From Mansonella perstans (lineage: Eukaryota; Nematoda; Chromadorea; Rhabditida; Onchocercidae), in contig JBAMDO010000026.1 of NCBI GenBank assembly GCA_037074765.1, forward strand, positions 186,001 through 250,000: a stretch of DNA of 64,000 nucleotides, written 5' to 3'. The notes under the pieces are model-generated. The model was not told where the DNA came from. It saw only the letters and a program-made list of their open reading frames with translations, and ran no database searches. Below are positions 13,480 through 28,028 of this stretch, piece by piece. Position 1 is the first letter of the stretch; each line of letters opens with the position of its first letter. A program made the translations under genes and the position numbers.

Positions 13480-16400
13480 TTATGTTAAAAGTTCTGGCAA
13501 TTTATTGGCTAGCAACTCTGTGGTGAGTGGCTTTAAATCCATATTCATTAAGCTTTCCACATAAAAATTAGTGGCCTCATATACAGACCATAGTACCGAT
13601 AATGCATGACCAAAACGTACTGGGCCATGTTTGTCATATCTAAAAAGTGGCATCTAAGTTTAATGATTAATTAAGCTTAAAATCTGGTCACAAATCGAAC
13701 TGGAAATTTTTTCCAAGACATTTCCCGGATTTAAGCAAGAGAAATTAAAGCATACTTAGACATCATATAGTTAAATAAGGTATCCAAAATCAACTGTCGC
13801 TGACATGAGAGTTGCCTGTAACTGTTTGGTGATAAACCGGAACATTCTGAAAATTTTTCTGTTAAGTTAACTTTAATAAAATTTGCGAGCGAAAATCTGA
13901 TTCCTCAAAACGGATTTTGTCTAATTAGCAAGAATTAAAATAACGAGCAGCAATTCAGAATAAAAACTGGATTGATCTGGAGGTTTTGCATTCGGTAAAC
14001 TGTTTATCATTGAACTACATAATTTTAAGTTAATACTCGGACTCGGAAAAATTTACAGACAGCAATATAAAAAATTGGATAGGTACAACCTACGATATTT
14101 TAAATTACACTTTAATTGATAAAATTGATAATTGATATAATTACACTTTAATTGATAAAATTGATAATTGATAAAATTTGAATTAAATGTAAGCTGAAAG
14201 TTAATTATCATTATTAAAAAACATACCAGAATGCATAAAAGCGATTGCTTTAAGCAACAAAAACTCCTTCTTATCCAACTTTGCTCTGCTAAAACTTTCT
14301 ATTATCATTGTCATCCCGGTATTCTCCACGACTGACCTGCTCAACAATTAAATTAAAAAAGGAATAATTGTGCTTCAACCTAAACAGCTTCGATATTTTC
14401 CTTAAATTCCAATTTTTCTTTTCATAAAATTATAAGAAGAAATCTCACCGTCTTTCTGTTTGATTTCTGTGATTTAGCACAGATATACTCTTTGAAATAG
14501 ACATTTTATAAGCAGTTTCCAATAAAATCAACACAAATACGACATCGCGTAGTAATATTATCTATAATAAAAAGCACTATGAAAGAACCACAAGAAGCGA
14601 TTTTTCAACCTGTTGTAAATTTGAATTAAATGAAAGAACCTTATCTTGAACTGGCATCCATTGGAAAGATTCAAATGTTTTGGCATATTCTATTGTAACC
14701 TCTAGCTTCTGATTCAGTACTGTTTCCGGACTACTGTTGCACTGTTTCCGCTGCTAAATGATACAGTATCAGAAGATATAACAAAATTTCCTATTTGAAA
14801 AAAATTAATTGGTTTTTAGGAAGTAATAAAAGGAGTGAAAAATTTCAGAGAATTAACAGTCCTTTAAATGACTGACAGAATAGGAAAATTCATTTAACTA
14901 CGGGTCACACAGAAATGGTTCAGAAACTTTGTTGAGATTTGAAATTGTGTTCTAAAATATTTATAGTTATTCAAGTTCAGATATTAAAAAAACATCAACA
15001 ACACAAACAATTTTTTCAATTCAGTTTGACGATATGCTACATTTGAAATACTTTCGGACTTACTTTATCGTGAACATTGTTAATTGACGATGTTGTTAAA
15101 ACAATCGATGGTCGTGTTAGCAAATCAAGGATCGAAATCGATGCGTCGCATTTTTCTGGATCTAACACTTCATTGATAATTTCTTGTGCACGAATAAGTT
15201 GTGAAATCAGCTGTGAAAGTGAACACTATTGAACAGAATTTGGGTTAGAAACAGTAGCTAATTTTTGATGTGAAATCGATTGAATATTTGAAGATTAAAT
15301 TAAAATTCATTTAACAATGTTCAAGAAATTTTTTAAATTCAAATTTTCAAAAGCAATGGGAAATATCTGCTTTACAAAGTACTCCAACGACTAACTTGTT
15401 CATGTTTTTCCGAGATGAGACAACGCTTTCGGATGGTATCATCAATGTTAGCGGTAATATTAGTAGCGGTCGATGAAGGTGCTATAGTTACATTTGAACA
15501 TCTTAGTCTGTGAACAATAAAATTTACTTTTTCACTTGATATTTGTCAATTAGAAATTAAATAAAACTAAATTTCTCTTCCTTTAACATTTCATTTCTGT
15601 CCTTCTCAAGTTCATATCTATTTCATGTTGTCTAATATATCATACAATTTGTTTTTCCAGTATCAGTTAGCCAATGTTTTTCGGATTCAAATTTTATCAT
15701 TAGCTATTCTAGTATGAATTAAAAGTGACATATCATTGTGCCATGATAGCATATGCAATTCAGCTGTACGTGTATCATATTCCCTAGCAGTTCATCCTCA
15801 TGGTGAACTGAAATGATGAGATGAATCACAAACATGAGTCATCTAAAGGAAAAAAATAAATCACCTAGAATTTTCATCTGTAGTCGTTATGTTATCAGAT
15901 TCAGATTTAGGGAAATCAAGAAGTGCGGAAATGGTATAAGCTCGTTTAGATGCTGATTCACTATCTGAACTTGCTGTTGAACGTTTACGCTTGATATCTG
16001 CAGAAGGAGGAAGTAGACAATGGAGTTCGTTTTCCATACTAGTTGAAGTAGAGACCTGTTGTCGAGGTATGTCAGATTCAAAAGAAGCATACGATGAGGT
16101 AGATGAAGTTGGTGCTTCTTGTGGCGATGATAAGCGTCCAGCACGATTACACTGAATTGCTGAAATGAATTTTTAAAAGCATTTTTAACAAAAATTACAA
16201 AAAGTATTAATTCCATTATTATTGAACTATTCAACTACCAATTATCGATTACCGATTTGAGGATAAAATAACCTTACTTTCAAGGCAATTTAAAAATGAA
16301 TTAAGTCGGAAAATAAATAAATAAAAAAGTAACCTTTTGGATTCATACCAACTGCAACACATTTATCAAACCTGCACGCACGACAAGCACATCTCATATC

Positions 16401-17617
16401 TAAATTTGCAGCATTAAATCCGAAAATTGAAATAATTTTCAATCGAATTAAAGTAAAAGCTTCAAGTATTATTGTTTACATATATTATTTGTTTTATAGC
16501 AATCATCAATTTCATTTTTTTAAGTCTTAACTGGAAAATTAATTTAAAAAGCACTTTTCAAATTAATTTCTCAGTTAGAAGTTAAAGAAATGTTTGAAAA
16601 ATCGAAAAAGTGTTTTTTCAGAAAATGAACCATTATTATTTAAAGATTCAAATTTTGCCGGAAAAATTATTTTCTTAAGGAGTAAGTTGGAAGCATAAAA
16701 TATCTGGATATCCAACAAAATAATAGACTGAATACGACTTAAATGTAAACTTTCTAAAAAAAAGCACTTTTTTGGCGATGATTTTCGATCAAACAATTTG
16801 AACATCTCAAATCACTTTCGATGGAATTTTTGTTTTGATCAAACTTATACGAAAAACTACACTTAGTTGAAAGTTGCGGTATATACTATGGGAAGCAAAA
16901 CTTCTAAAAAAAAGTGATTATTTGAAAAAATGAAAAAATAATCTGCGACAATGCTAGACTGACCACATTTTAGAGTATTTTTAATGGATTTTAATGATAA
17001 ATGAATGTACCTTTATCAAATGTGCAATTACCATTTTTGCGGCATTTATAAATTCGATTGGAGACCAAAGTACGTCGAAAGAATGTCTTACTGCAAAATC
17101 AGTCCAATTAAATCAAATTTCAGTAACTACTAATTACTATTTTATTTAAATTAGTCATGTAGAAAAGCTTTTTTCACATTCAGCATTGCTTATCATTTCC
17201 AAAAAAAAAACACACTATCACTACATACCATGTTGCGATTTTTAGATTTTCACTAATAAATCCGCATTATGCTTATTTACATCGAATGAATTGTTTCACT
17301 TAATAAATAAGGCCATTGTTCTTTTTGCATTAATGCATAAAAAAATTACGAGTTGTCCAAATTTCTCCTTTCTATTTTCAATTTCTCGAGTAATTTAGTT
17401 AAAAGTTTAATTATCAACCATAGAAAGTAGCCGAAAATGTGCTAGGAGAGAGTTTAATTAATGGTTAATTTTGATAATTTAAGTAAAACTTTTATGATGG
17501 ATAGATTGAAGTGATTTACTAAAAATGCTAACCATCCATTGCAGCTGGGAACTTCATAATGGAAACCAGTTGCTAAATCACCACAAACAGCACAACACTC
17601 AATCGTTTTGATTGTTT
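13480..17617 (-). CDS. Nuclear hormone receptor (5' end unresolved)
   Basis: Eleven exons in phase: 17533-17617, 17011-17090, 16334-16399, 15865-16159, 15396-15507, 15064-15210, 14640-14753, 14449-14561, 14227-14336, 13756-13846, 13480-13639, about 457 codons. The first three encode a complete two-zinc-finger DNA-binding domain: CCAVCGDLATGFHYEVPSC, P-box CNGCKTFFRR, then NGNCTFDKDMRCACRACRFD with KCVAVGMNP. The CNGCKT P-box is typical of nematode HNF4-derived supplementary receptors. A Ser-rich hinge with a basic KRKR patch follows, then a helical ligand-binding domain (LLRDVVFVLILLETAYKM through SLMNMDLKPLTTELL). It would bind DNA as a transcription factor; the ligand is unknown. An in-frame stop lies just upstream of the first exon and no ATG is in frame, so at least one 5' exon is missing; its acceptor may be at 17617 or 17629. 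Confidence 0.9.
14104..14175. repeat. 36-bp tandem duplication in receptor intron
   Basis: Two almost identical 36-bp copies, each beginning ATTACACTTTAATTGATAAA, lie head to tail in an intron of the nuclear receptor gene. Confidence 0.85.
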
Positions 17618-18099
17618 CTACAACATTTCCTATTATCAGTTATTGCAAACAACGAATTTACAACGATTTGCTCAATCTTCCTTCTATTTTAAAAAGACAA
17701 CTCTTATGCAAAATTGATTTACTGACGAACTTAACGAATTTCCACTGTCCCTTCTCAGCCTTGTTTTTAAATTAAAGTTGTGTATATTCAAGTTTAAATA
17801 TCAAAAAGACAGGAGATGAATGTGGTAGCGTAAGTATGCTCATCCTTTTTTTTTCGCAATCTTTTATCATTTTTCTATCACACACCATTGCTATCCTCCT
17901 CTGAACCATCAGCATATCATTTTTTATCACCAATTTATAAATAAATCATATAGAAAAGAATAAATTGAAACACAAAAATATGGGAAGAGAGAGAATGGGA
18001 AGGAAAGCGAGAGAGAACAAAGAATGAACAGATGTGAAGGACATTCAACCACTGAGTTCAATGATGAAAATGGGAACGTTCCGAGAACTTCAGTAAATG

Positions 18100-18909
18100 G
18101 AGTAGCTCCTAAATGGCTTTGCAACGCTTAACATCCTGTTTTGTGGAAGCTATCAAGCCCTTTGAATTGGAAGTCTGATTAAAAAAGATGGAAGTTCTAC
18201 ACTAACCTGCATCACAAGCTGAATACCACTGTCCACACATAACCATAGAGGATTCAGAATATAAGACAGTCCATCAATTCAATCATCTCGGATGCCACGA
18301 TTGACATAGACAACAGAATAGTAAAAGCATCGAAAAGCTCCATAAAAGGGTTTGAAGTAACAGATATCTGAAGAAAAAGTCACCAAAATTGTTTATAGAC
18401 CCACGATACTGCCTACCCTTTTGTATGGATCTGAACTCTTGATCATCCACAACCACTTGCTACTCTTCGAATCGTGCTACCTCAACATGCACTGGACTGA
18501 TCATTTAACAAATGAAGCAGTCCTTCCAGATAACTATCATCAGCATTGAATCCATGCTGCTGAGGATGCGGATAAATGAGCAGGGCACGTATCTAGGATG
18601 GGAGGATCACCTAAGATTGTTCTATATGATGACAGTTGTCGCCACCAATTCCCACATAAGAGGTATCTAGCAAAGAAATATAAAAACTCTATGAAACAGT
18701 ACCTTAACCTCAAACACACTGACTACTATCAGTGGACGATCTTAACAATCAATTGTGACATGCAGATACAATTCATAATGCCGCCGTTTCTTTTCAGATT
18801 ACTCGTAGAATCAAGGTCCAGAAGAAAAGACATCGTAGAAAAACCAGTGCGTAGCCTATATCGCCTAAGCAAATCTTTCGCTGCATCATATGCAACCATA
18901 TTTACCTAA
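18100..18909 (+). mobile_element. Decayed RTE-type non-LTR retrotransposon 3' remnant
   Basis: Reading the plus strand across several frames recovers the C-terminal part of an RTE-clade reverse transcriptase polyprotein in correct order: a block like ATIDIDNRIVKASKSS near 18290-18335, the RPTILPTLLYGSELL block near 18400-18440, then LTNEAVLP, IESMLLRMRI, GHVSRMGGSPKIVLYDD and KYKNSMKQYLNLKHTDYYQW near 18500-18740. Many stops and frameshifts separate the blocks, so it is inactive. The minus-strand ORF at 17927-18124 is only antisense. No target-site duplication or 3' tail was located with confidence. Confidence 0.8.
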
Positions 18910-19127
18910 TCGGCATTGATCTTCTTAGCACAAGCGAATCCACGTGAAGCGTAGATGAAATCCTTCAAATCTTCGTGAAAGCAATCCACGACGATAAGCC
19001 GTTTTGCATTTGGTATATTGTTGTGTATTGCTCATATATATATATATGTCTGTGTGTTTTTACATCTATTGCAAAATGAATTAGTGATTAAGGTGAATTG
19101 AAAGAGCTTGAAAAATACGACGAGCAC

Positions 19128-19165
19128 TGCTACTACTACTACTGCTACTACTACTACTACTACTA
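19128..19165. repeat. CTA trinucleotide microsatellite
   Basis: About a dozen CTA units with one CTG interruption. Confidence 0.9.
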
Positions 19166-19693
19166 AATAGCGAAGGCACCAAGAATATACTTTCAAACGG
19201 ACGCATAAAATTTCCGTTCATTTGTCAGTCATTTCTTTTTTCCTCTCCTCCTCTCTCTCTCTCTTCAAATATTATGATAAAAATTTATAAAATAATTTGC
19301 TTAAGGATTGTCTACTCGTAGTTATTCGTGTAAATAATGAAGACCATAATTAGAATAAATGAAGTAAAATTGGATAGATGAAACTGAATTATAAATAGAA
19401 TGAATTATGAATTTTGTTTGGTAAGTATTTAGTAATGTGTAATGATATGTTGTGAAAAGAAAGAGAACCAGACAAGGAAAAAAACAATAAGTGATGAATA
19501 TTAAAGCATTAAAAATTCATTACAATCTTTCTTCCTATCATCACTGCTATTTTGAAATCAATCTTATCCCATTATATACTAATAAATAAACAATAATGAA
19601 GAAAGTTAACAAATGCTTGTGAGTTATTTCGTTGAAATAAATTGAGAAGATAATAGAAGTATGATCCATCTATCACTTCATATGGTGATAAAC

Positions 19694-19730
<37 letters not shown>

Positions 19731-22700
19731 TACAATTCCTTTATAAATGTAATAATGCTCTTAGGTAGTGGGAGGTTCATCATTGAGGTGTTATACTCTG
19801 TACCACACTGGAATAATTCAAATTTGGGTATTGCTTGCAAAAATTTTCCTGCTTCATTTCAATTATGCACTTAGACAGCTAACAGTAACAAGTGAAAAAT
19901 ATAGCAGAATGAAATCTGGAATTGCTGAAAGTTCAATATATATTCTTCCGCCCAGTATTTCCTCTCGTATATCGTAATATTTCTTTTTTTTGCAACAAAA
20001 TTAAACTTATCTTATAAGTGGCATCTCTATAACACCCAAACCATCGCATTGTCAATTACATGAATTCAGTTATAACTTATATATATTAGGATATCTTCGC
20101 AATCTTCCGAAAACAATTCACAACAAAATCAGCAATATTGAACATTACACTTTGTACACTTCACGCAAATGAAACCAAGTGGCAACCGAAGTAATGTGTA
20201 AAATCACACCTTGTAATAAAATTGAAAGAAATATTTGCCTGAAATGATTAGCTGGAAAAAGATGAAGGAAGAGTGAGGAAAGCAATGAACAGCTTCTTCC
20301 GATCTCATTTGAACGTCGTAACAGTAACACATTAAAGACCAGTTTTTTTCCGTTTCGTCTTCCTGATGAACTATTATACTTGCGAAATTTTTGAAAAAGT
20401 AATTTTGGTTCTTATTTTTCAATCTTTTTCGTAATTTTTCTTTTCTTTTTTTGAAAATAGTTTGCTTTAAAGATTGTAGTGACTTTTGCTTGAACTTTTC
20501 TTCCGAAATATAATGAATTTCCTCTTCGAAAAGATTTTATAAAATTGAGAGATAAAATAGAAATTGAAATATCTAATCGCTGAAAATCATTGTAGAGATA
20601 GAATACAATTGAGATGAATTATGAAAATGCGACATTTGTGTGACGACAAACATTCCCATCTCTCATCCATTTGATTTTTTAATAAAATTTATAATTCTTA
20701 GGCTTATAATCAAGGACATAACTGATCTTGAAATCCATCTCGCTATCATTCACCGTTTCTGATTCGGTTTTTGTCAACATATAATTTAGTAATCTAATTG
20801 GTGTAACATTATTTTTTTGGCTCATTTTATTTTTATTTTATATTTATTGAAACTCTAAAACAAATCTTAATTTTTCTGACATTTCTGATTTGTAACAGTT
20901 TTCGGGAAAAAGAGGAACGATCATCGGAAAAGTGATTACAGTCTTAAAAGGATAAAAAATATGTGTAAAAAAGGCATACTATTATCGCTGGATGCATCTA
21001 ACGATAATTTGTCATTCTTTTCGAATTGTTTGAAAGCCATCCTTCAACAAAGAGTGATAACGACATCCAGAACTGGCGCAGGAGACAATAGTAGTAAATT
21101 GTTGAACTGAAAATGATCAATGCTTGTTAACACATTAATAGCCAGCAATGATGAATGATAAGATGTAAAGTCAACAAGTGTCAATGAACAAAGTTCAGTT
21201 TATCAACAAGTTATTTCTCGTACTCAATACCACTTTTCCGGTAAACAAACAGTGATAGGAATTTGTTTTGGATGATGATTTCAAGTGAAAGACCAATGAT
21301 CAAAAGGGTTATATAAACCATGAAGGACATCTGGGTATGGCTGGAAAAATATCTGAAATGCTACTACACTAAATAAAAACTTTTCTGCACTTTTTCAGTG
21401 GTTTCACGGTTCATCAAGTTAAATCTTCTGAAGCCATATCTGAGCTTCAATCTAATTTCATCATCATTTCAATTTCTTCTTAATTAGAAAATTGCAAATA
21501 TCTTAAAAAGTAAAAAAAAAAATGAAACAGGCCGTCTTTTCTCATTAATCTTAGTTAATTATGACACCAATAAGAGAAAGCAAATTAATTAAGTAACACT
21601 AAATTAAGTTGACTATTCGGAGAAGTACATATCCTGCGCTGTATAACATACGGAAAAACATGATTCAATTCTTTTGAACATAAAAAATGCAACGCACTGA
21701 GCAACCAGTGAAAAAAGAGGACAACAGAAAAGTGCACTCATTTCATTTATAAGTTGTTACAGCTATTTTGTTCCGAAATTTCACCTTTAAATCAGGGTAA
21801 TGATTCATTTATTTGAAGAGTAATAGCATGAAAAATTGAAAATACGGCAAACTAGTTTTTACCCGTAATAGAAGCAATTGCAAATCAACCCAAAACATAA
21901 TTGGATTGATAACATTCAGATTTTTGGCTCATATTTTATAATTACTTAAATGGTGGTAACATAATTTTTTAAATGGTTCTGTAAGAATGAACACCGTTGT
22001 ATGTGATAAAAAAATCCGATGCAATTTAAATTTTCTAAATTCTAAACTCTACGATTTCCCAGTCTTCTGGTGCATGAGTGAAATTTTTCATTCGATGAAT
22101 GATTCTTTATTCTTTCAATAACTTTGTATATGTGTTCAGTGTTATTTCATTATATTTCCAATCACATGTTGTCATCTCAAAAAGTATAAATTAGGTATGA
22201 TTTAAAATATCAGTTGGATCAAAGGACAGAAATATTTTACTATATTTAAAAAATAATAAAACTTAACAGGAACTTTTGTGAAATAGTTGATCTGAAAAGA
22301 CAGTCATAGCACAGAAATATGAGTACTATAGAAAAAATGATAAAATTCAAATAAGTGAGATTTCATCTCCAGCTGAATTATTGTACAAAAGCTAACTATG
22401 GAATAGAATTAAATGGATAATTTGATTGATTCATCCCTTTCATCGAATGTAATTTTGACAATCACTGAAGTCTCGAAATAGAGCAAACAATTTTGTCTTG
22501 ATGAAATTTTGCATTATTGATGTCCTAGAAAAAGTCACTCCGTGATGGAATCAGTTACCTGAACGGAATAGCTGAAGTGATGATAAAATGTGTAATTGAG
22601 CAAAACTAACAATAAATTAGACTAATGTTCAACCATTGAATTTTCTTACTTCTTCGCATAATGTTTGATGCTACTACTACTATAATTAGTGACGCCAACC

Positions 22701-22735
22701 CATCTTTAATTATTTAATTTGTTTCTATTGATATC

Positions 22736-22877
22736 ATTGTGTGTATGTATGTGTTTATTTGTGGTGTGTATGTGTGTGTGCATTTATGTGTGTGTATATG
22801 TATGTGTCTGTTTGTGTATGCGTGTATGTGTATATGTGTGTGTGTGTGTTGTGTGTGTGTTGTGTGTATGTGTGTGT
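22736..22877. repeat. Imperfect TG microsatellite
   Basis: About 140 bp of TG repeats with A and T interruptions. The overlapping Cys/Val-rich and His/Thr-rich open frames on both strands are translations of this simple repeat, not genes. Confidence 0.95.
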
Positions 22878-23555
22878 CACATATGGTTGATATGTATTTG
22901 TGTTCAAGTTGTCGTTGCATAAAGAAAGTGTGTTGAAGAATTTGTATTAAACTGGTGATGCAATATGCCTGTTCAAACAGGATTTGATATTTAACGCAAA
23001 CTCTCATTTATCTTTAACGTGAAATAAATACAACATTAGGCATTTTTAATGATTAATCAGTGATCAACAATTAAAGGCTTGGAAAATTCAATAGAATAAA
23101 CGGAGTATTCAAAATCCTTCTTGTGAAAAAACAGACGTAAAATTGGAAGAGATATGTTGGATGAGTTTAATTTTCGTAAGAAATAATTACAATTTTGACA
23201 TTTTTTTCTGTTCTTTTTCTTTTATTATTTCGGCGGAATATTTGAACAATAAGCTAGTCAAAAAACATGGAAATAGACTCATAGAAAAAAGTTAGAAAAA
23301 TTGAAATGAAATCATTAATATCAGTAATCATCATAATGAAATAAAAGTTTATATATTATAGTCAGCGAATTTTTAAAGATAAGAATGGAATGAGAAGACT
23401 TATTGGTCTCGGTTATCAGGTTACTATGGGATAAATCCAAATTTCGTCATAGCTTTTTTGAAATGTTTTCTATTTAAAATTAATTTCATATTTAATTCAA
23501 GTTCACTATGCCTAATAGAAAAATGTAACAGAATTTGTTCGGTAAAGAAAATTTA

Positions 23556-23598
23556 GAACTAATATTTATTTATTTCTCAGTTACAGGGAAACATCTTT
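23556..23598 (+). repeat. Dispersed 43-bp repeat, copy 2
   Basis: Matches 11809-11851 with a single difference, and is followed at 23601-23617 by a truncated third copy of the first 17 bp. Confidence 0.85.
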
Positions 23599-24956
23599 AA
23601 GGAACTAATATTTATTTACCGAAAAAATTTTTTTTATTTACCCCTGATATATCGTCGGCTATATTTCGATGTTAATCACAACACCAATGTATGAATGGAA
23701 AGAATTCCACATTGCTATTGTTATCATGATAATTACAAAGCTATTTATACTATTCATTTCATTGCGGAAGAATTTGAATTGGCAGCAGAGCAGCAGAGAT
23801 GAACAGCTAAAAAATTGAGTCTTATTTTTTGAAATTACAACGGATTTTGCACTGAATTAAAATCATTGTTGGAACGTTCCATTACTGCTTGCTACTACAT
23901 ACGCATTTGGTTATTTTTTGATGTCTCATGACAGCACTGTTTTCTTAATTAATAAAGTACTGATTTTTATGCGCATTACAATTGGGAATTAATAAAATGA
24001 CCAAGGTTTAGTGTTTTATTGGGAGAACGCAAGATAATATCAATAGTTAAAAATTCATTTAAATACTTCTAATCAATAGTTAAAATAGTCAAATAATTTT
24101 ATGCAATACATTTAGGATAAATGAAGTTACAGTGTGTTCACTTCGGATAGGAACTAGTCATGAAAATATAGTAAAAAACATTTAAAAATGAGTTTAAATG
24201 AGTTGATTTTGAGCTAAATAATTTTTTAACGTTTAATAAAGAGTCATTTTTGTAAATATTGTTTGACCATTCAAACGTTCATTCATTTAGACGTTAAATG
24301 GAGAAAGAAGTTAAAGTAGAGGAAAAATGTAACTTGTAACGAGAACTGCAGATGAACATCATTTATTTTTCTTCTAGATGATTGATGGGCTCTTCGTCGT
24401 GATCTTCGATCTGATTTTTAATCCTCAATGACATTTTATCGTAAATAACAACGAACAAAAAAGTGCATCAAACATGAAATGAAGAAAAAACGGAAAAACT
24501 TTTCTTTTGCTTTTGAGATAAAAATAAACTCGAAATGAATTAAATATTAGATGAATAATCATTCGTACCAATAAACAAACTAATAAATTTCCATTCAAAT
24601 ATCATGTGAACCTTCAAATATTTGAAAAACATTTTCATCATATGTTGGAAATATTTCACAAATACGATTTCATCAAAATATAGCATTTGTGATAAACAAA
24701 AATAACTAATTTCACCTGCCGTTTTTTCAAATTCTAATTAATTTAATTAAGTGCAAAATTCAAAGCAGTGATCATCAGTAGTAAATATGTTTTGGATGAT
24801 GTTTTTGTCAACATATGGTAAGAAATTACAAAAGAAAAACGTACAATATATCATTTATTTTAATTCCGCCCTCAAAAATTCGCAGCACATCACACTGCTG
24901 AATGTGTATATATATATTTCTAGAAATTGCAAGTAAGCAAGATAATTAATTAATTA

Positions 24957-25042
24957 TTATTCGACAGTTTTAATTGCCGGAATAGTCCGGTTAAACAAAT
25001 CTGTTCGATGAACAATAATTTCAACCATTCTATCGTAACGCC
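24957..25042 (-). CDS. Candidate terminal exon of unknown gene
   Basis: Read on the minus strand, an AG acceptor at 25043-25044 is followed by 86 nt. These encode a coding-like end, RYDRMVEIIVHRTDLFNRT then IPAIKTVE, and TAA. Base composition and codon choice differ from the surrounding AT-rich DNA. The upstream exon is not known. It could be the 3' end of the minus-strand gene at 29-31.6 kb or a separate gene; phase could not be bridged with confidence. Confidence 0.35.
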
Positions 25043-28028
25043 CTGTCGTTAAAATTAATTTTCGCGTTCATCATAGCAACTTTTTTTAAATGAGTGAAAT
25101 CATCCTTGACGCCATTATTACTAGATATCTTTTATTTTTCCATAAATTTTTCATCGAAATCAAAATTTCTTTCTAATGCATTCTCCTCCATTTACAATAC
25201 ATTCATTGGGGTTTCATCGATCGTTTAGATGATCACGAAGAAAAAATTGCAACAAAAACAAAAAGATACCATGTGAAGAAACTTTTATAAATGCTCCAAA
25301 GTCATTTATATTTGAAACTTTTTCGTTACTTTTTCTTCTGAATACAACGGTAAAAAGATATGTACAATGACAAAAAAGGTAACACAACAATGACACTGAG
25401 CTCATGATTTATTTTTCGCATCTGCAAATTGACGCCATTACTTTCAGTGTTCATCGATCAACGAAGGAAGTTTTTGAATTGAAATCAGATATGATTAATA
25501 ATAAGTTTAATTGTTCCCATCAACCATATATACTATCATATAATTTTCCTTCCATTTCTAATAGTCTCAATCAAAATATTCTCCAGAAATTAATTAAAAT
25601 TTCGTTTTGATTTTTGATTTAAATCAATAAGTGTTTCAAATGTCTGGATAAATAAGACAAAACTTGCATATTAACAAATTCTTGAAATATTACAGATAAA
25701 ATAATATACAATATAATGATAGTAATTGATATTTTTATAGACTTATGAGAATAAAATATCAACAATGTATTTTCATTCTTTCCTCTGGTTAGCGGAAATG
25801 ATTGAAATTAGTCATGCTTAGTTAAAGTAATCTGTCTAATAACAGAGGCTTTCACTATCGTCTTTTCATTCTAAACAACTTCCCATATAATGAACTTCTA
25901 TGAAGTTACTGAATGGAATGAACTATTTGATCAACCAACTGAGGGTAATTGATTTCAATCATCTGTATTATTATCATGAATCATGAATTTCATCAAGCTT
26001 CGTCACTCCATGCGATCGACAATACTTCCATAAATTATAACCATATCTTCTTGGCATGTTTTTATATAATACATTATGAATCCTTGATCGGAAGATACTT
26101 TTTCGAATTTTATTTAGAAAGTGAATTGTTGGATATCTTTGAGTTTGATATCTTTGAAATATAATTAAAAGTTATTTAAGGTAGACAGACAATCTGAGCA
26201 AGCTGATCATTTGACCATTGCATCTAAATTAATGCTGAAAAGGACTTAAAAGAAGTCTTGTGGTCCGGTTAGGCGAAAAAAAAAAAAAAAAATCGGAAAG
26301 AAAGAAAAGGACAAATGAAACGAGAATTTTTAACAGAAAAAAAGGAATTTATACTTTTCCAAATAATAATGATGGATTGATAGGTGCTCAGGCACGGTTG
26401 TAATAGTTCACATTGGTGTTTGATCGCTAATTTCATCTCTTTTTCTCAAAAAGAAAAAGAAAATCAAGCTATATGTATGTGAGAGAGAGGTAGAAAGAAA
26501 GAGAAGGAGTTCGATATTTCCGGAATTTCTGAAGGAAGTATGATGTACATAAAAAGAGGCACTGCTCATAATGGCGTATATGTTAAATTAAGTGAAGCAT
26601 AAATTCGTTGTCTCTTGGGAAAATGATACGCATGGCGGAAGTTTTTTAGTCATATTTCCATTCACAGATGTTCTTCATCAAAAATATAATGAAATTTTGG
26701 AAAAGAAAGGTGCAAAAGAAATTAATTGCCTAATTATTCCTAATTTAAACTTTAAGATTCAATAAGTAAACAGGAATAAAGGAAGGTAATTGACATTAAT
26801 TTTTGATGAGAATAAAAAAGAAATCATTTAACTTGTAATAATGAAAAAACACAGTTCAAAAATTTTTGAATAAAAAGTGGAAGAGAAATTAACACTCTTG
26901 CTTTCCCCTTGATCACAAAGCATAATAGTTCAAAATTTAATTAATATTTAATGTGCAAACATAACCAAGCATTATTATCCATAATTAGTCCAGAAAATGA
27001 TTTCACTTCATTTTTTATTTGAATCCCGTATATATGTGTATTTAATTTAAAGCATTCAAAAAAAAACGATTCAAAATTACCTGTGATGGGAGAAAGAAAA
27101 AGGAATATTTAGTGACGATTGTTGTCTTTTTGTCAACTCCATAAACAATAAACAGCAAGGTCATAAACAACAAGATAATTTCTGATGCCATTGGAAATAA
27201 AAGAAGTATGCCGGAAAGATTTGGAAAAATTTACTCAAATTTAATCTTATTTTAAAAGGGTATGAAAGAGCAGCCATATGTAACGATCCTTTTTCATTCC
27301 TAATATTATAGTTGAATGCTTGAAATTTTGAATGTGACATGACGTGATATACTTGATTGCTTATTATATATGCGTTTTAACTAGTGAAATTGTTTAAAAT
27401 ATTCATTCACCTGACAGTTATTACTTAGCTGTTCTGATTATTACAAATTAATTTAAGTTTTTGCTTAGGTCTTTTTTCAACCTAAACGTTGAAAATGTTT
27501 AAATCTTTCGATTTTAACCAGATTATGACCTGTCTCATAGTAGTTACTCATGATGAACAGAAGATGAATAAAAATAGGTTTTTACGTTTGCCACTTTTTA
27601 CGGTTCCATTTTGATAGTACACAATGACTTCATTCAATTTTCCTGCTCTCAAATCTCCGCTTCTACTTTTTTCTCAGCAGCCTGTTGTTTAAGATACATT
27701 ATTGACTTTGTTATATCATTGCTTATTTATTAATGGCATATCATAGTATCACTCCTCGCTCACATGGTAATATTCAAGGTTCATGTTAATTAAAGTCGTT
27801 TTAAAGATCTGTTAATCTTTAATTATCCAAATATAAGGTAGTGTATTTGTATATTCCACATAGATTTAAAATGATCCTGGAAATTTTAGGATTCGCGATG
27901 TGCTTCTAATCTTTTCTTACTGAAAAAATAGTGGCAAGAAAACAAGCTATTTCTTCAAGAAATGAAAAGATTTAAGAGAATTTCCAAAAAATGGAATGTT
28001 TTATGAATTTATTGAATAGTGATAAATA

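Larger units (their letters stand above)
19166..24956. other. Gene-poor region
   Basis: No gene, tRNA or conserved protein block was recognised on either strand. The region holds an A run of about 31 (19696-19726), a TG-rich microsatellite (22736-22877), a second copy of the 43-bp dispersed repeat (23556-23598) and scattered AT-rich open frames that show no coding character. Confidence 0.5.

Noticed and set aside
17927..18124. 65-residue minus-strand open frame
   Set aside because: It is antisense to and just upstream of the RTE relic, with repetitive Ser/Phe/Leu content and no splice context.
22714..23007. Cys/Val-rich and His/Thr-rich open frames on both strands
   Set aside because: They are translations of a TG/CA microsatellite; no splice sites or family.
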